This document shows, piece after piece, positions 36,839 to 48,181 of a stretch of DNA of 64,000 bases. The number at the start of each line of letters is the position of its first letter. The stretch's first letter is position 1. Origin of the DNA: an uncultured Pirellulales bacterium (lineage in GTDB: Bacteria; Planctomycetota; Planctomycetia; Pirellulales; Thermoguttaceae). The position numbers were made by a program, and so were the translations under genes. The notes under the pieces are model-generated. The model worked only from the letters and a program-made list of their open reading frames with translations, did not search any database and had not been told where the DNA came from. The stretch spans positions 62,001-126,000 of the forward strand of contig CALLPE010000003.1 in the NCBI GenBank assembly GCA_938015445.1. The letters run 5' to 3'.

Positions 36839-37065
36839 ATTCTTGCGATCGTGCCCCGGCAAAGCAGATGCGGGGTTTATCGGTTTATCTATCGCACGCT
36901 CCACCGCCCGAGCCGGTGCGTTTCGTTATGAGTTTATAGATGATACCCAACAAACACGTATTCTGCATCGCAGACGTGCGACAGCTCCAGAACGCAAACC
37001 CACGACCGAGCGGCCAACGCGGGCCACCGACCGGCCGACGTGCTTTTTGGCCGGCGCGTGCGCCC

Positions 37066-37815
<750 letters not shown>

Positions 37816-38036
37816 GGTCTGTAGCTTCCACAAAATTCCCGCAGCGCCGCCCTTGCTCTGCGCAGCGCCAGATCGGATCTGCGTCCCCTTGTTTCCCAAA
37901 GTGTATTGCGGGAAAACTTTACGGTCAAGACAGCCCCAGTCCGACCGCCGCAAATCGAGCAGCAGACCACCTACGCGGTCGGTTGCAGCGCTGGCAAATC
38001 CCTGTGGGCGGATTGTGTTGCGGCCCGCGGAAGCCT

Positions 38037-39038
38037 TCACTGCCTCAGCAGCAATTGAGCGATTTGCACCGCGTTGGTCGCGGCTCCTTTGCGCAGGTTG
38101 TCGCTGACGCACCAGAATGCCAGCCCGTTAGGCGAAGATATGTCTTCCCGGATGCGACCGATGAAAGTCTCGTGTTTGCGGTCGGCGGTAATAGGCATCG
38201 GATAAAGCTTCTTCTCCAAATCATCGACCACCACCAGCCCTGGCGTGGCCGCGAATAGCGCGCGGGCTTCCTCGACGCTAATCTTGCGCTCTGTTTCTAC
38301 CACAATGCTTTCGCTGTGGCAGTTCATCACCGGCACGCGGACGCAGGTGGCGCAAACCTGGATCGTTTCGTCATCCAGTATCTTCCGCGTCTCGTACACC
38401 ATCTTCATCTCTTCCGAGGTATACCCCTTGTACTTGGGCGAGCCGATCTGGGGGATCAAGTTGAACGCGATACGGTGCGGGAACAGCTCCTGCTGATATT
38501 CCTGTCCGGCTAACAGCGCCCGGGTACCATTCTCCAGATCACGACTGCCGGCGACCCCCGCTCCACTGGTAGCCTGATATGTGCTGACCACCACGCGGCG
38601 CACCCGACCGGCGTCGTGCAGCGGCTTCAGCGCCTGCACCATCTGGGTAGTGGAGCAATTGGGGCTGGAGATGATTCCCTGATGCTTGCGAATCGCCTCT
38701 GGATTTACTTCTGGAATTATCAGCGGAACCTTGGGGTCCATCCGCCAATAGCCGCTTTCGTCGATCACAATGCAGCCGCGGCGAACGGCTTCGGGGATGA
38801 AATCGCGTGCCACCTCGTCGGGCGTTGAGGCGATGGCCAACTGTACTCCGTCGAAGGCTTCGGGCCGAAGTTCCTCCACAGTGTATTGCTGGCCCTTGAA
38901 TATCAATTGCTTTCCCGCCGAACGCGCCGAAGCCAGAAACTTGATAGTGCGGAAGGGAAAGTCCCACTCCTCCAATAGCTCGCGGATTATCGAGCCGACC
39001 GCACCGGTCGCCCCCACCACTGCAATGTTGTCGAACAT
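38037..39038 (-). CDS. asd: aspartate-semialdehyde dehydrogenase
   Basis: A 333-residue NADP-dependent enzyme that reduces aspartyl phosphate to aspartate semialdehyde, the branch-point step to lysine/diaminopimelate, threonine and methionine. The N-terminal [21 protein letters not shown] is the nucleotide-binding fold. The catalytic Cys lies in [10 protein letters not shown], and the later active-site segment is [19 protein letters not shown] lies 9 bases before the ATG at 39038, which settles the start over an upstream TTG. The metallophosphoesterase gene lies downstream on the same strand. Confidence 0.95.
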   Translation of the reverse strand: MFDNIAVVGATGAVGSIIRELLEEWDFPFRTIKFLASARSAGKQLIFKGQQYTVEELRPEAFDGVQLAIASTPDEVARDFIPEAVRRGCIVIDESGYWRMDPKVPLIIPEVNPEAIRKHQGIISSPNCSTTQMVQALKPLHDAGRVRRVVVSTYQATSGAGVAGSRDLENGTRALLAGQEYQQELFPHRIAFNLIPQIGSPKYKGYTSEEMKMVYETRKILDDETIQVCATCVRVPVMNCHSESIVVETERKISVEEARALFAATPGLVVVDDLEKKLYPMPITADRKHETFIGRIREDISSPNGLAFWCVSDNLRKGAATNAVQIAQLLLRQ

Positions 39039-39538
39039 CAGCAATACCTCCTATCGCGCAATGCCACGCTTCGGGGCTGCCGGATGGGGTGAGGATTTTT
39101 CGCCCCCGGAAAGCTTGATTCGGCCCCCTCTCGATTCAGAGCTGTTCCCCGGCAGCCGAGCAAAACTCTACCAAAATACCAATATGTACCGGCAGCCGCT
39201 CGATCGACTTCAGTGCCCTCACCGCGAACCACAAGAACAGATGAAAACTTGCCGGTCAAACGACCTACTGCCTGCTGCGGCCTCCGACGTTCTTATTGGT
39301 CATTACTCCGACAGCTCAGACCGGTCGATGCAGGCACTCGGCTAATAATTCTGAAACGCAATATTATGGCTTTTAATCAAGCGGCGCTCAAGGGGCGCCG
39401 TGACCATGCTCGGCCAACCGGGAGGGCAGTCTCACAGCCGGCGCACAAACACATCTAGCCAAAAAACATCAGAATGTTTAACTTTGACAAGTACTTATAA
39501 AATTGACGCACCGCAGCCCAGGCCCCTGGGGGACGGCT
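39039..39538. other. spacer between the sulfatase gene end and asd
   Basis: About 500 bases that should contain the asd promoter. I checked for a lysine-riboswitch-like structure by eye and saw none I could support. No coding frame stands out. Confidence 0.4.
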
Positions 39539-41188
39539 TCAAGGTGCTACGGTTCCGGCTTGGCTGCGAAACTGGTCTTCGCACTTCTGCCACAAATCGG
39601 CCAAGCGCTTGACGACATCGGGGTGTTTTTGGGCCAAGTCCACTGTTTCCGCCCGATCGGCTGCCAAGTCGTAAAGCTCCCAATCCCCGTAACTTCCTTT
39701 CCTGCCCGCGGATACCAGTTTCCAGTTATCGACCCGAATCGCCCGATGCGTCATGTGGTGCCAGTACAAATATTCCCGCCGGATCACCACGTCTTGCTCG
39801 AAAGATGGCACAAGGCTGCGGCCAGGCAGTGGGGGCGGGTTGTGGGCGTTGCCCTTTTCCGGCGGTTCGACGCCGGCCAACTCCAGCACGGTCGGCAGCA
39901 AGTCGATAAAATGGGCCGGCGTGTGCCGTAGTGAGCCGCGCTGACGCAGGCCCGCCGGCCAGGAAACGATAAACGGCGAGGCGATTCCCCCTTCGTGTAC
40001 CCAATGCTTGTGCAACCGGAACGGTGCGTTGCTGGCCGTCGACCAGCCCGGGCCAAGGCACAAGAAAGTACTTGCCGAGCCGGGCGGCGCGGCCGGATCG
40101 TGTCCGTCGCCGCGGATGATCTGCTCGGCGCTGGCGCCGTTGTCGGATACGAACATTATCACCGTGTTGTCTTCCGCCCGCATCGCCCGAAGCTGTTCCA
40201 GCACTCGACCGATCTGACGATCCATCGCATCTACCATCGCCGCGTGGATAGCCATCTTGACCGCTTGGAACTCCTGTTGCTGGCGGGTCAGTTTTTCCCA
40301 GGCGACAGCCTGTGCTGCTTCGCCCGGCCCAATGCGCTTGGTCAATTCGGCGGCTGGCAGGTTCCAACTCGGCACCACATCCGTATCCGGCGGAGGCAGC
40401 CGACAGTTGATGATCCCCATCTGCCGCATCCGCTCCCAGCGCTGTTGTCGAATCACGTCCCAGCCGACTTCATAACGGCGCCGATACTTGTCGATGTCCG
40501 CCTGTGGTGCGTGCAGCGGGAAGTGGGGCGCGGTGAACGCCAAATACAGAAAGAACGGCTGCCCGCCGTGCTCGGCTGTGTGCTGCTTGAGGAAATCAAT
40601 GGCGTAATCGGCAATGGCGCGGGTAACGTAGAAGTCGGTTCCCGGCTCTACCGCCGGTAACGGCTGGTCGTCGAGCAGGTGCCGCCGAGGTCCAAAAAAC
40701 CGGTCGTGATCCTCAACCGAGTAGGAACGGTCGAATCCCGCGTCGCCGATCCGCTTCGGCGCGCCGTGAAGATGCCATTTGCCCGAATGATAGCTGCGAT
40801 ACCCTAGCGGCTTCAAATAGTGGGGCAACACCCGTGCCCACTCCGGCAAGCGGCCCCTGGGTGGGTCCATTCTCACCTGCTGAGCGTAATAGCCGGTCAA
40901 TAGGCACGCTCGCGAGGGCCAACATCGGCCCGTGGAGTACATCTGCGTATAACGCAACCCGTTGTTGGCCAGCCGGTCGAGATTCGGCGTTTCGATCTCC
41001 CCGCCGTAACATCCGGCGTCGGAAAAGCCCATGTCGTCAGCCACAATGATTACAAAGTTCGGCTTGGAAGCAGGCTTTTCTGACTGGGCCGCCAGCGTGG
41101 CAGCGGCCGCGAGCCAACCTCCTAGTATGCCAAAGACAATCACCGACGACCGCAAACAGCAACACCGGTGCGCAGTTCTGGCGGACAT
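39539..41188 (-). CDS. exported sulfatase (type I, formylglycine-dependent)
   Basis: A 549-residue arylsulfatase-family enzyme that removes sulfate esters, probably from sulfated polysaccharides. The signal peptide (SSVIVFGILGGWLAAAATLAA) ends near residue 34. The metal site starts NFVIIVADDMGFSDAGCYG. The maturation motif is C89-W-P-S-R with ACLLTGYY following, so Cys89 should become formylglycine. EHDRFFGP and FLYLAFTAPHFPLHAP match the central active-site region, and MFVSDNGAS is the second metal-binding segment. The ATG at 41188 gives the correct signal peptide; the frame to 41338 runs through repeat-bearing spacer. No anaerobic sulfatase-maturase is adjacent. Confidence 0.92.
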   Translation of the reverse strand: MSARTAHRCCCLRSSVIVFGILGGWLAAAATLAAQSEKPASKPNFVIIVADDMGFSDAGCYGGEIETPNLDRLANNGLRYTQMYSTGRCWPSRACLLTGYYAQQVRMDPPRGRLPEWARVLPHYLKPLGYRSYHSGKWHLHGAPKRIGDAGFDRSYSVEDHDRFFGPRRHLLDDQPLPAVEPGTDFYVTRAIADYAIDFLKQHTAEHGGQPFFLYLAFTAPHFPLHAPQADIDKYRRRYEVGWDVIRQQRWERMRQMGIINCRLPPPDTDVVPSWNLPAAELTKRIGPGEAAQAVAWEKLTRQQQEFQAVKMAIHAAMVDAMDRQIGRVLEQLRAMRAEDNTVIMFVSDNGASAEQIIRGDGHDPAAPPGSASTFLCLGPGWSTASNAPFRLHKHWVHEGGIASPFIVSWPAGLRQRGSLRHTPAHFIDLLPTVLELAGVEPPEKGNAHNPPPLPGRSLVPSFEQDVVIRREYLYWHHMTHRAIRVDNWKLVSAGRKGSYGDWELYDLAADRAETVDLAQKHPDVVKRLADLWQKCEDQFRSQAGTVAP

Positions 41189-41551
41189 TTTATGTTCCCA
41201 GTAGCAGGAGGGACGCAACGGGCAGTATAACGCAACGGGCAGTATAACCCGGTCAATAGACATACACGCAGTACAACCCGATCGACGTAAACGGATACTC
41301 AGCCAGGCCTCCGCCGCGATTGCAGGCAACAATACCACAAGCGGTGTCCGCTGGCGATATCCCAGCCGCCGGGGGTGACTAAGCAGTTACCCCCCTGCTG
41401 CCAGCGCCGCGGCTGCCTGTGCGAACAGGAGTGATGCTTAATCTAAAGGTTGGTCTTTATCCTACTGGAAAGCTGACCGCGCATCCCACCGGCGCAAGCC
41501 GGGGTTTAGTCAGTGACCATAGTCCTAAGCTGCTGAGACATAAGCGGTTAG
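41189..41551. other. spacer between the sulfatase start and tRNA-Lys
   Basis: About 360 bases containing the sulfatase promoter and the 17-bp duplication at 41214-41247. No open frame with protein features. Confidence 0.45.
41214..41247. repeat. exact 17-bp tandem duplication
   Basis: The word cgcaacgggcagtataa is repeated head to tail at 41214-41230 and 41231-41247. A degraded relative (cgcagtacaa) follows near 41268. It lies just upstream of the sulfatase start. Confidence 0.9.
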
Positions 41552-41624
<73 letters not shown>

Positions 41625-42175
41625 AACCGACGAGCGGGCCACGCAGTGGCGGCGCCGTGTTTTGAAGCCGTTATATGGCCGACACCAGCGATACTCGCCA
41701 GTAACAAGCCATGCTTCACAGTAACACAAGTGCCCCCATTGGCAAGCAACGGGGGCACCGGCAAACACCTTGCGGCTTTGTCGACCAACGCGCTTGTTGT
41801 GTATGGTTATCTATGCAATTTTACCGCGCCCGCCGGTCTCCACAAGCGGTAAACCGGCGCAGCAGCACCATCGCCCCGCGCGGTTGTCGTGCCGGAAAAG
41901 CATCGGCGGTGTTGCGGGCATGGTGGCGGGGTTCCGCTTGACAGTTAACCGGGTCTCATAAGCGGGCGCCGGTCAGCCAGCAGGCTCGGCTTGGCGGCCT
42001 CCCTCGCAGGATTGCATCCCTAGCGAGATACAAATCGACCAACGACACTGCGCCCGATGGCAACCCCTATGCCGCTTGCAAACCGGGCTGGGGGAACCGC
42101 AACGCAGCGTAAATCGTAAGTATTCCCAGCTTCACCAGCAACGGGGGGCCGGATCGCGGCCCAATCGGCTATGGC
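41625..42175. other. spacer upstream of tRNA-Lys
   Basis: About 550 bases between tRNA-Lys and the end of the oxidoreductase gene. The tRNA promoter should lie in the left part. No gene was recognised. Confidence 0.4.
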
Positions 42176-43354
42176 TTATTTCACTTCGTCGAGTTTCACA
42201 GGTCGGCGCTCGGCGGCCGAGATCATCGCCGCTTCCAACACCCGTTGGGTTTGATAGGCGTCCTCGAAATCCGGGAGCGGCACCGTCGGTTCTTCGCCGG
42301 CGATGGCTTTGAGGATGTCGTAAGCTTGGTTGGTGAAACCGTGTTCGTAACCGATGATGTGGGCGTCGGGCCACCAGTTGGCCACATAAGGATGATCGCC
42401 GCCATGGGTGCACATGATAGTGCTCCAGCCCTGTACGGCGCGGGGGAGCGTGGCGTCGTACCACTGAAGTTCGTTCATCCGCTCGAAGTCGAACTTCAGC
42501 GCCCCTTTAGTGCCATTGATCTCGAAGCCATTGCGGTTCTGGTTGCCGGTGGCCTGGCGAGCAGCCTCGAAGCTGGCAACTGCGCCGTTGGAGAAGCGGG
42601 CCAGAAACAGCACCGTATCGTCCACTGTGACATCGCCCATTTGCTCGCCTGCCTTGCCTGCTCCGAGCGTCTCTCCGGCGGCACCGACGGGCAGTTTACG
42701 CTTGCGGATGAAGGTCTCGGCAATGGCGCCGGCCACCTCGACGATCTCTGCCCCGGTGACGAACCGAGTCATGTCGATGATGTGGGCGTTCAAATCACCG
42801 TGGGCGCCCGAACCGGCCAGGCTTTTGTCGAACCGCCACAATAGTGGGACGGCCTCGCTGGCCCAATCCTGCAAGTACACGGCACGCACGTGTCGTATCT
42901 CTCCTAGCTTGCCCTGTTTAACCAATTGATGGGCCAGTGCCACTGCCGGGCAACGCCGATAGTTGAACCACACGAAGGTCTTGCCGTTTGCTTTGCGCGC
43001 CGCCTCGGCCATTGCCCGAGCGTCAGACAGCGTGCCTGCCAACGGTTTCTCGCAGGCCACGTGTTTTCCCGCTGCGAGCGCTTCTATAGCCACCGGGGCG
43101 TGTATGTAGTTGGGCGTAACCACGTCGACCAAACCGATCTCAGGCGAGCGCACCACCTGTTGCCAATCGGTCGAGGCGTTCTTCCAACCCCAATTGGCGG
43201 CAAAGGCGGGTGGGTTTTCTTCGGGCTGGCCGAAAACGGTGTGCATCACCGGCGTAATCGGCGGTTTGAAGAACTTGGCCACCTGCCCCCAAGCGTTCGA
43301 ATGCGAACGGCCCATGAAACCTTGCCCAATCAAAGCTACATTGATCGTCGCCAT
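42176..43354 (-). CDS. Gfo/Idh/MocA family oxidoreductase (cytosolic)
   Basis: A 392-residue NAD(P)-dependent sugar dehydrogenase-like protein without a signal peptide. The Rossmann start is INVALIGQGFMGRSHSNAW. VEKP-type motif is present as HVACEKPLAG, followed by the FVWFNYRRCPAVALA segment. GSGAHGDLNAHIIDM provides the conserved catalytic Asp/His region of inositol- and glucose-type dehydrogenases. It likely oxidises a sugar or cyclitol derived from the glycans attacked by the exported enzymes in this window. The start is the ATG at 43354, with GAGG 7 bases upstream. Confidence 0.9.
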   Translation of the reverse strand: MATINVALIGQGFMGRSHSNAWGQVAKFFKPPITPVMHTVFGQPEENPPAFAANWGWKNASTDWQQVVRSPEIGLVDVVTPNYIHAPVAIEALAAGKHVACEKPLAGTLSDARAMAEAARKANGKTFVWFNYRRCPAVALAHQLVKQGKLGEIRHVRAVYLQDWASEAVPLLWRFDKSLAGSGAHGDLNAHIIDMTRFVTGAEIVEVAGAIAETFIRKRKLPVGAAGETLGAGKAGEQMGDVTVDDTVLFLARFSNGAVASFEAARQATGNQNRNGFEINGTKGALKFDFERMNELQWYDATLPRAVQGWSTIMCTHGGDHPYVANWWPDAHIIGYEHGFTNQAYDILKAIAGEEPTVPLPDFEDAYQTQRVLEAAMISAAERRPVKLDEVK

Positions 43355-43740
43355 GGCGTCCTCCGAATCGAGTCAACTGTGCTGTAAGGTCAGAAAACGG
43401 GCAAACCTACCCGAAAACGTCAACCCAATGCCTTTGCTGCCAGCCCGTTTATAGATGCCCGATAGCACGTTGACAAGGGGAGGCAGCGCCCAGTGTGTCG
43501 CACACTAAACCAGCCGGCCGGAGGCTGTTTTCACAAACACCTAACGTGCACTGTTTGGTCGGGGGTATGGCAATCGGCCTGTCAAACCCATATACTTGCT
43601 ACGGTTATCATGATGCAGTCGCAGCGCCGCAGGTTCGTTTATTCAGCGGTGCAAAGGTGGATCAACCGAAGGGCGACCAGTCTGATGCCCGTCTTATTTG
43701 GCGGCAGGTCGCCGTGTACTGCACAGGAGGACCGTCGCCG
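43355..43740. other. divergent spacer between oxidoreductase and acylphosphatase genes
   Basis: About 385 bases holding both promoters. A frame in phase with the acylphosphatase gene is open from 43495, but its translation is not conserved-looking and the gene's ribosome-binding site lies at 43725-43730. Confidence 0.45.
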
Positions 43741-44025
43741 GTGAGCCGACCGGATATGCAGCGGCGGGAAGTGTATTACTCGGGCAGCGTGCAGGGGGTG
43801 GGGTTTCGGTACACCGCTCGGGCGCTGGCCAAGGGATTTCGCGTAGCCGGATTCGTGCGCAACTTGCCGGACGGGCGGGTGGAGCTTGTCGTAGAAGGAG
43901 CGCCGGAGGAAATCGACCGGTTTTTGTCGGCCATCTATAGGCAGATGGGGCATTACATCCGCGATGTGCAGCAATGCACTTTGCCGGCCACCAGCGCTTT
44001 CAAAGGGTTCGAGATACGGTTTTGA
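43741..44025 (+). CDS. acyP: acylphosphatase
   Basis: A small 94-residue alpha/beta enzyme that hydrolyses acyl phosphates. The catalytic loop GSVQGVGFRYTARAL holds the phosphate-binding Arg, and GFVRNLPDGRVELVVEG contains the conserved Asn. AGGAGG at 43725-43730 lies 10 bases before a GTG at 43741, which is chosen as start; an ATG at 43756 would also give a complete domain but has no such site. The ABC permease gene follows at 44121. Confidence 0.9.
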   Translation: MSRPDMQRREVYYSGSVQGVGFRYTARALAKGFRVAGFVRNLPDGRVELVVEGAPEEIDRFLSAIYRQMGHYIRDVQQCTLPATSAFKGFEIRF

Positions 44026-44120
44026 TGCGTGAAGATTAAGCGCTGCCACAGATGGTCTGCGAGACGGAAAACCGGTGCGGCGCGGCGGCTAAACAACCGC
44101 ATCTTGGGGAAGATACATCC

Positions 44121-45074
44121 ATGCAATCGGCTTTCGTTTTTTCTCCCGTAATTGCCGTCACGATAACTACTTGGCTAAAGCCCTTGTGGATGGTCGTGGT
44201 GGGCGCAGTGGTGGTGGCAGCCTTGCTGGTGTTGGTCAGCCAATTGATTCGTTTGACATTTCCCCGCGTACACGCTGTGGCGCGGACCACCACTAAAGAA
44301 GCCCTTTCTCAGCCGCTATTTTGGGTGCTGCTGTCGCTGGGTGCGGCGCTGATCGTGTTGTTTCCGTTTGTGCCCTATTTCACTCTGGGCGAGGACATCA
44401 AGTTCGTCAAGGAATGCGGACTTCAGTTGATGATGGTGCTGTCGATAATAATGGCCGTGTGGACGGCAAGCGTGTCGGTGGCCGAAGAAATCGAAGGGCA
44501 AATAGCTTTGACGCTCTTGTCCAAGCCGATCGGTCGGCGCGAGTTCGTCGTGGGGAAATTCCTGGGGATTCTCGGCCCGGTGGCGCTGATGTTCTTGGTG
44601 CTCGGCCCGTTGTTCTTGGGCAGCGTATCGTTCAAAGTGGTTTATGATGCGCGCGAAATGGCCATGCCGGACCCCACCTGGGAGGCTTGTCGCGACGAGG
44701 TGGTGCAGATCGCACCCGGTTTGGCCCTGGCTTTCATGGAAGCAGTGGTGCTCAGTTCGGTCGGCGTTGCGCTTTCGACGCGCCTGCCGCTGGCACCAAA
44801 CTTGGTCATCTGCGCGGCCGTGTACGTGCTGGGACACTTGATGCCGACGCTGGTGGCCGCGGCAGCCAAACAGTTCGCCATCCCTTACTTCGTCGCTCAG
44901 TTGCTGGCTACCATTTTGCCCTCGCTAGAGAATTTCAACATTTCTACGGCTGTGTCGATGGGCAAGGAGGTTCCGCTTGCGTATGTAGCGGTGGCGGCGG
45001 TGTACTGCGTAGTGTACACACTGCTGGCCATGCTTCTGGCTTTGCTGCTGTTTGAAGATCGGGACCTGGGATGA
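44121..45074 (+). CDS. ABC-2 type permease
   Basis: A 317-residue integral membrane protein with about six hydrophobic segments: LWMVVVGAVVVAALLVLV, VLLSLGAALIVLFPFVPY, LQLMMVLSIIMAVWTASV, ILGPVALMFLVLGPLFLGSV, NLVICAAVYVLGHL and a C-terminal VAAVYCVVYTLLAMLLALLL. VAEEIEGQIALTLLSKPIGRREFVVGK is the cytoplasmic signature region of ABC-2 permeases and resembles the equivalent region of the permease at 26837-28729. No ATPase gene is adjacent, so its partner is encoded elsewhere. GGGGAAG precedes the ATG at 44121. Confidence 0.83.
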   Translation: MQSAFVFSPVIAVTITTWLKPLWMVVVGAVVVAALLVLVSQLIRLTFPRVHAVARTTTKEALSQPLFWVLLSLGAALIVLFPFVPYFTLGEDIKFVKECGLQLMMVLSIIMAVWTASVSVAEEIEGQIALTLLSKPIGRREFVVGKFLGILGPVALMFLVLGPLFLGSVSFKVVYDAREMAMPDPTWEACRDEVVQIAPGLALAFMEAVVLSSVGVALSTRLPLAPNLVICAAVYVLGHLMPTLVAAAAKQFAIPYFVAQLLATILPSLENFNISTAVSMGKEVPLAYVAVAAVYCVVYTLLAMLLALLLFEDRDLG

Positions 45075-45604
45075 CAAGGGCGGTGTGAACGCGCTGTTTC
45101 TGCTCGCACCGCTCATTGCTGCTCTGCGCCAACATACGTCACAATGGGGGCGTGAACTAGCTGTTTCTGTTCGGGCCAACTGCGTAGTGGACGCAACCAG
45201 CTTGATTCCAGAGCTTAACGGCGCAATCAATGCTTGACGAATCATCTGGCTGCGTGTAATCGGACGGTCGCCAATAACGCAGGCCAGTGAAAACTGGCGC
45301 AAGCCGGTGAACAGTAGCGCAAGCCCGGAAGAAATAGCATAATTCCCTAAACAGTTACCGGCAGGCCGGCTCAATCTCGGCGGAAGAAGCCGGCGAAAAA
45401 TATCGTAATTGCGTGAACCATTAGCCGGGGAACCATATCCCAGCCTGTGGTACGCGGTTGCCAAGGCATTCCAGCCCCTCTAGAATCGGATAAACATCGG
45501 CACAGCGCCCGGTAGTTGGCACGCGGCGGGTTTGGGCAGGTGTGCCGCAGAGCATCAGTACCGGTGCCAAAGGCGGCTCCCCGGTCTGACAGAAAGAAGA
45601 TTCG
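45075..45604. other. spacer with 20-bp tandem array
   Basis: About 530 bases between two plus-strand genes. It contains three degenerate 20-bp units at 45283-45342, and a looser longer-range similarity runs on to about 45430. The promoter of the FHA-GAF-phosphatase gene should be in the right half. No gene recognised. Confidence 0.5.
45283..45342. repeat. 20-bp degenerate tandem repeat (three units)
   Basis: Units at 45283-45302, 45303-45322 and 45323-45342 share a gccngtgaa...agcgcaa pattern. The first two are close; the third is diverged. Confidence 0.7.
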
Positions 45605-47290
45605 ATGAGTGTGCCTTTGCGAACTTACGGCGTGTTGCCTGGACAGGTCTTCCCGTTGCAGCGGGACGCAACCATTGTGGGCCGGCATCGCGACTGCCAC
45701 ATAGTGCTCGACTCGCTGGCTGTCAGTCGGCAGCACGCGCGGATCGTGTGCATCGAAGGGCGCCATTACATCGAAGACCTTCACAGCCGCAACGGGACTT
45801 TCGTCAACGGCCAGCAGGTGACTCAACCGCGGTTGCTGAAAGACGGCGACCGCATCGGCGTGTGCGACGTGTGTTTCGTGTTTCACGCCGACCCGCCCCG
45901 CCTGCGAGTGCCCAAAGCAGAAGAAACTGCCGAGATTCACACCGAAGCTTTGGTGGCCGACGACGAGCGTCCGCCGGGCGGTTCCAGCGTGATGTCCAGG
46001 TTGGACTTATCTTCCGGGCCTTCTGCTTTGCAATTGCACGTCAATGCGGAAGCGAAGCTCAAGGCGCTGGTGGAGATCGGGCAGAGTCTGGGTAAGGCAT
46101 TGGGGTTGGACGAGGAGCTGGCCCGGCTGCTTGACAGCCTGTTCAAAGTGTTCCCGCAAGCCGATCGCGGCTTCATCATCCTTCGCGACCAGCAAACCGG
46201 GAAGCTTGTCCCGCGCGCGGTGAAGTACCGTGGAACCCAACCCGACGCGCCGATGCGCATCAGCCGCACAGTGATCAACAGCGTTATGGCATCCAAGGAG
46301 GCGATTTTGTCGGCCGACGCAGCTTGCGACGCGCGCTTTGAGCTGTCGGAAAGCATCGTCGGATTCCAGCTTCGCTCGCTGATGTGCGCGCCGCTGGTGG
46401 GCAGCGAGGGCAACGCGCTAGGGGTGATTCAGATCGACACGGCCAGTGCCCGAAACCGCTTCAGTCGCGACGACCTCGACGTGCTGGCGGTGGTGGCCTG
46501 TCAGGCGGCCTTTGCGGTCGAGAATGCCCAATTGCAGGAGGCAGCGCTCGAAAAGCGGCTGCTGGACCAAGAGCTGGCCGTGGCCCACGAAGTGCAACGC
46601 AGCCTGTTGCCGCCGCGGTCTCCGAAAATTCCCGGCTATGAGTTTTTCGAATATTACGAGCCTGCGCGAGAGCTGGGGGGCGATTACTACGATTACGTTC
46701 TTTTGCCCGACGGCCGGCTGGCGATCGTCGTGGCCGACGTGGCCGGCAAAGGCGTGTCGGCGGCGCTGCTGATGGCCCGGCTGTCGGCCGAAACCCGCTT
46801 CTGCCTGGCGTGCGAACCTAGCCCGGCCAAAGCCGTGGAAACGCTCAACCGGTTGTTTCACGAGGGCGGCTGGGACGACCGCTTCGTGACTCTGGTGTTG
46901 GTGGTGCTTGATCCGCGCAGTCATCAGGCGGCGATTGTCAACGCCGGCCATTGGCCGCCGCTGTTCCGCAGCCGCACGGGCACAGTGCAACCGTTGGCCG
47001 AGGCAGAAACGCGGCTGCCGCTGGGCGTGGAACGGCACGTCGATTATCCAGAGTGCGTCATCCAGTTTGCGCCTGGCGAATGTTTGGTGTTGTACACCGA
47101 CGGTATTACCGAATCCTTGAACGCGGCTGAAAAACCCTACGGCCAGCAGCGGTTGATCGCTCAATTGCAACAGCCCTGCGAATCGGTCGGCGCGCTGGGA
47201 CGCCGCTTGCTGGATGACCTGAAAAGCTTCTGCGGCAATGTCCGCCAAAGCGACGACATTTGCCTGAACTGCTTCGGGCGGGTCAGTTGA
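45605..47290 (+). CDS. FHA-GAF-PP2C (SpoIIE-type) serine/threonine phosphatase
   Basis: A 561-residue signalling protein with three domains in order. An FHA domain (about 20-95) has IVGRHRDCHIVLDS, VSRQHARI and DLHSRNGTFVNG, and should bind phosphothreonine peptides. A GAF domain (about 155-310) contains GFIILRDQQTG and SLMCAPLVGSEGNALGVIQ. A SpoIIE/RsbU-type PP2C domain (about 330-555) has ELGGDYYDYVLL, VADVAGKGVSAALLMARL and VLYTDGITES with the metal-binding Asp residues. It likely dephosphorylates an anti-sigma antagonist or another Ser/Thr-phosphorylated target in response to a signal at the GAF domain. No anti-sigma factor gene is adjacent. Confidence 0.92.
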   Translation: MSVPLRTYGVLPGQVFPLQRDATIVGRHRDCHIVLDSLAVSRQHARIVCIEGRHYIEDLHSRNGTFVNGQQVTQPRLLKDGDRIGVCDVCFVFHADPPRLRVPKAEETAEIHTEALVADDERPPGGSSVMSRLDLSSGPSALQLHVNAEAKLKALVEIGQSLGKALGLDEELARLLDSLFKVFPQADRGFIILRDQQTGKLVPRAVKYRGTQPDAPMRISRTVINSVMASKEAILSADAACDARFELSESIVGFQLRSLMCAPLVGSEGNALGVIQIDTASARNRFSRDDLDVLAVVACQAAFAVENAQLQEAALEKRLLDQELAVAHEVQRSLLPPRSPKIPGYEFFEYYEPARELGGDYYDYVLLPDGRLAIVVADVAGKGVSAALLMARLSAETRFCLACEPSPAKAVETLNRLFHEGGWDDRFVTLVLVVLDPRSHQAAIVNAGHWPPLFRSRTGTVQPLAEAETRLPLGVERHVDYPECVIQFAPGECLVLYTDGITESLNAAEKPYGQQRLIAQLQQPCESVGALGRRLLDDLKSFCGNVRQSDDICLNCFGRVS

Positions 47291-47434
47291 ACAAGGCTAC
47301 AATACGCAGCACATACATCACAAACCAAACGCGCGACCGGTTGGAACAGCAATCCCGGCGAGGGTGTTCTCGGCGCTGGCCGCTTTCAACCGGCGCGCTT
47401 ATTTCGATAGACGTGGGCTGACCGTTTCATCCGC

Positions 47435-48181
47435 ATGAACCAAGCATCTGTGGGCGCAGCACCTTTGGATGTGATGGCCGTGGGCGCACATCCGGACGAC
47501 GTGGAAATCGCCTGCGGCGGAGTGTTGGCGCTATTGGCACGGCAGGGCTACCGCGTAGGAATCGTGGACCTGACCGACGGCGAACCGACCCCAAACAGCA
47601 CGGGACCGGAGATGCGCCTGGCCGAGGCAGCCGAGGCAGCTAAAGTCCTTGGAGCAACGGTGCGCGTGACGCTCGATCTGCCGAACCGGCGGCTGTTCGA
47701 CAGCTTCGAGGCCCGCCTGGCCCTGGCCAAACAAATACGCATTCATCGTCCTCGGCTGGTCATCGGTCTCGACGGACGCACTCCCATGGGTTCGCCGGAC
47801 CACTATCAGGCCGGACTGATAACCGAGGCCGCCGTCTTCTACGCCCGCTTGACCAAATGGGAACAGTACTTCGACGGGCTGCCGGTCCACTCGGTGGCAG
47901 TGCTGCTGAACTGCTTTTTGAGCCTGCGGAGCCTCCGCCCCACGGTGCCGGGAGCGTTCGTTGTTGACATCAGCGACACACTGGAGGCGAAGCTGGAGGC
48001 CATCAATTGCTATCGCAGCCAATTCTCTGGCGACAAATCGAATTATCTTGATCGGTTCCGTGCCTTGGCTCGCCAACTGGGGATGGCCGCCGGTTTCTTC
48101 GCCGGCGAGCTGCTTGCTAGTCCGACTGCGCTGGGCACTCGCGACCTGATGGGCATGCTCTTCGGCCCGCGCTCGGGCTGA
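47435..48181 (+). CDS. bshB1: PIG-L/LmbE family deacetylase, BshB1-like
   Basis: A 248-residue zinc-dependent N-deacetylase. The zinc site is H19-P-D-D22 ([14 protein letters not shown]) with H123 in SPDHYQAG. Local matches to bacillithiol deacetylase BshB1 include [19 protein letters not shown], [11 protein letters not shown] and the C-terminal [22 protein letters not shown]. BshB1 removes the acetyl group from GlcNAc-malate in bacillithiol synthesis. The other bsh genes are not in the window, so the exact substrate is inferred. It follows the phosphatase gene by 145 bases. Confidence 0.85.
   Translation: MNQASVGAAPLDVMAVGAHPDDVEIACGGVLALLARQGYRVGIVDLTDGEPTPNSTGPEMRLAEAAEAAKVLGATVRVTLDLPNRRLFDSFEARLALAKQIRIHRPRLVIGLDGRTPMGSPDHYQAGLITEAAVFYARLTKWEQYFDGLPVHSVAVLLNCFLSLRSLRPTVPGAFVVDISDTLEAKLEAINCYRSQFSGDKSNYLDRFRALARQLGMAAGFFAGELLASPTALGTRDLMGMLFGPRSG

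Noticed and set aside
38037..38112. N-terminal extension of the metallophosphoesterase overlapping asd
   Set aside because: The phosphoesterase fold starts at the GTG near 37815 and the upstream translation shows no family similarity.
39039..39538. Lysine riboswitch before asd
   Set aside because: No conserved core or switching hairpin could be drawn with confidence.
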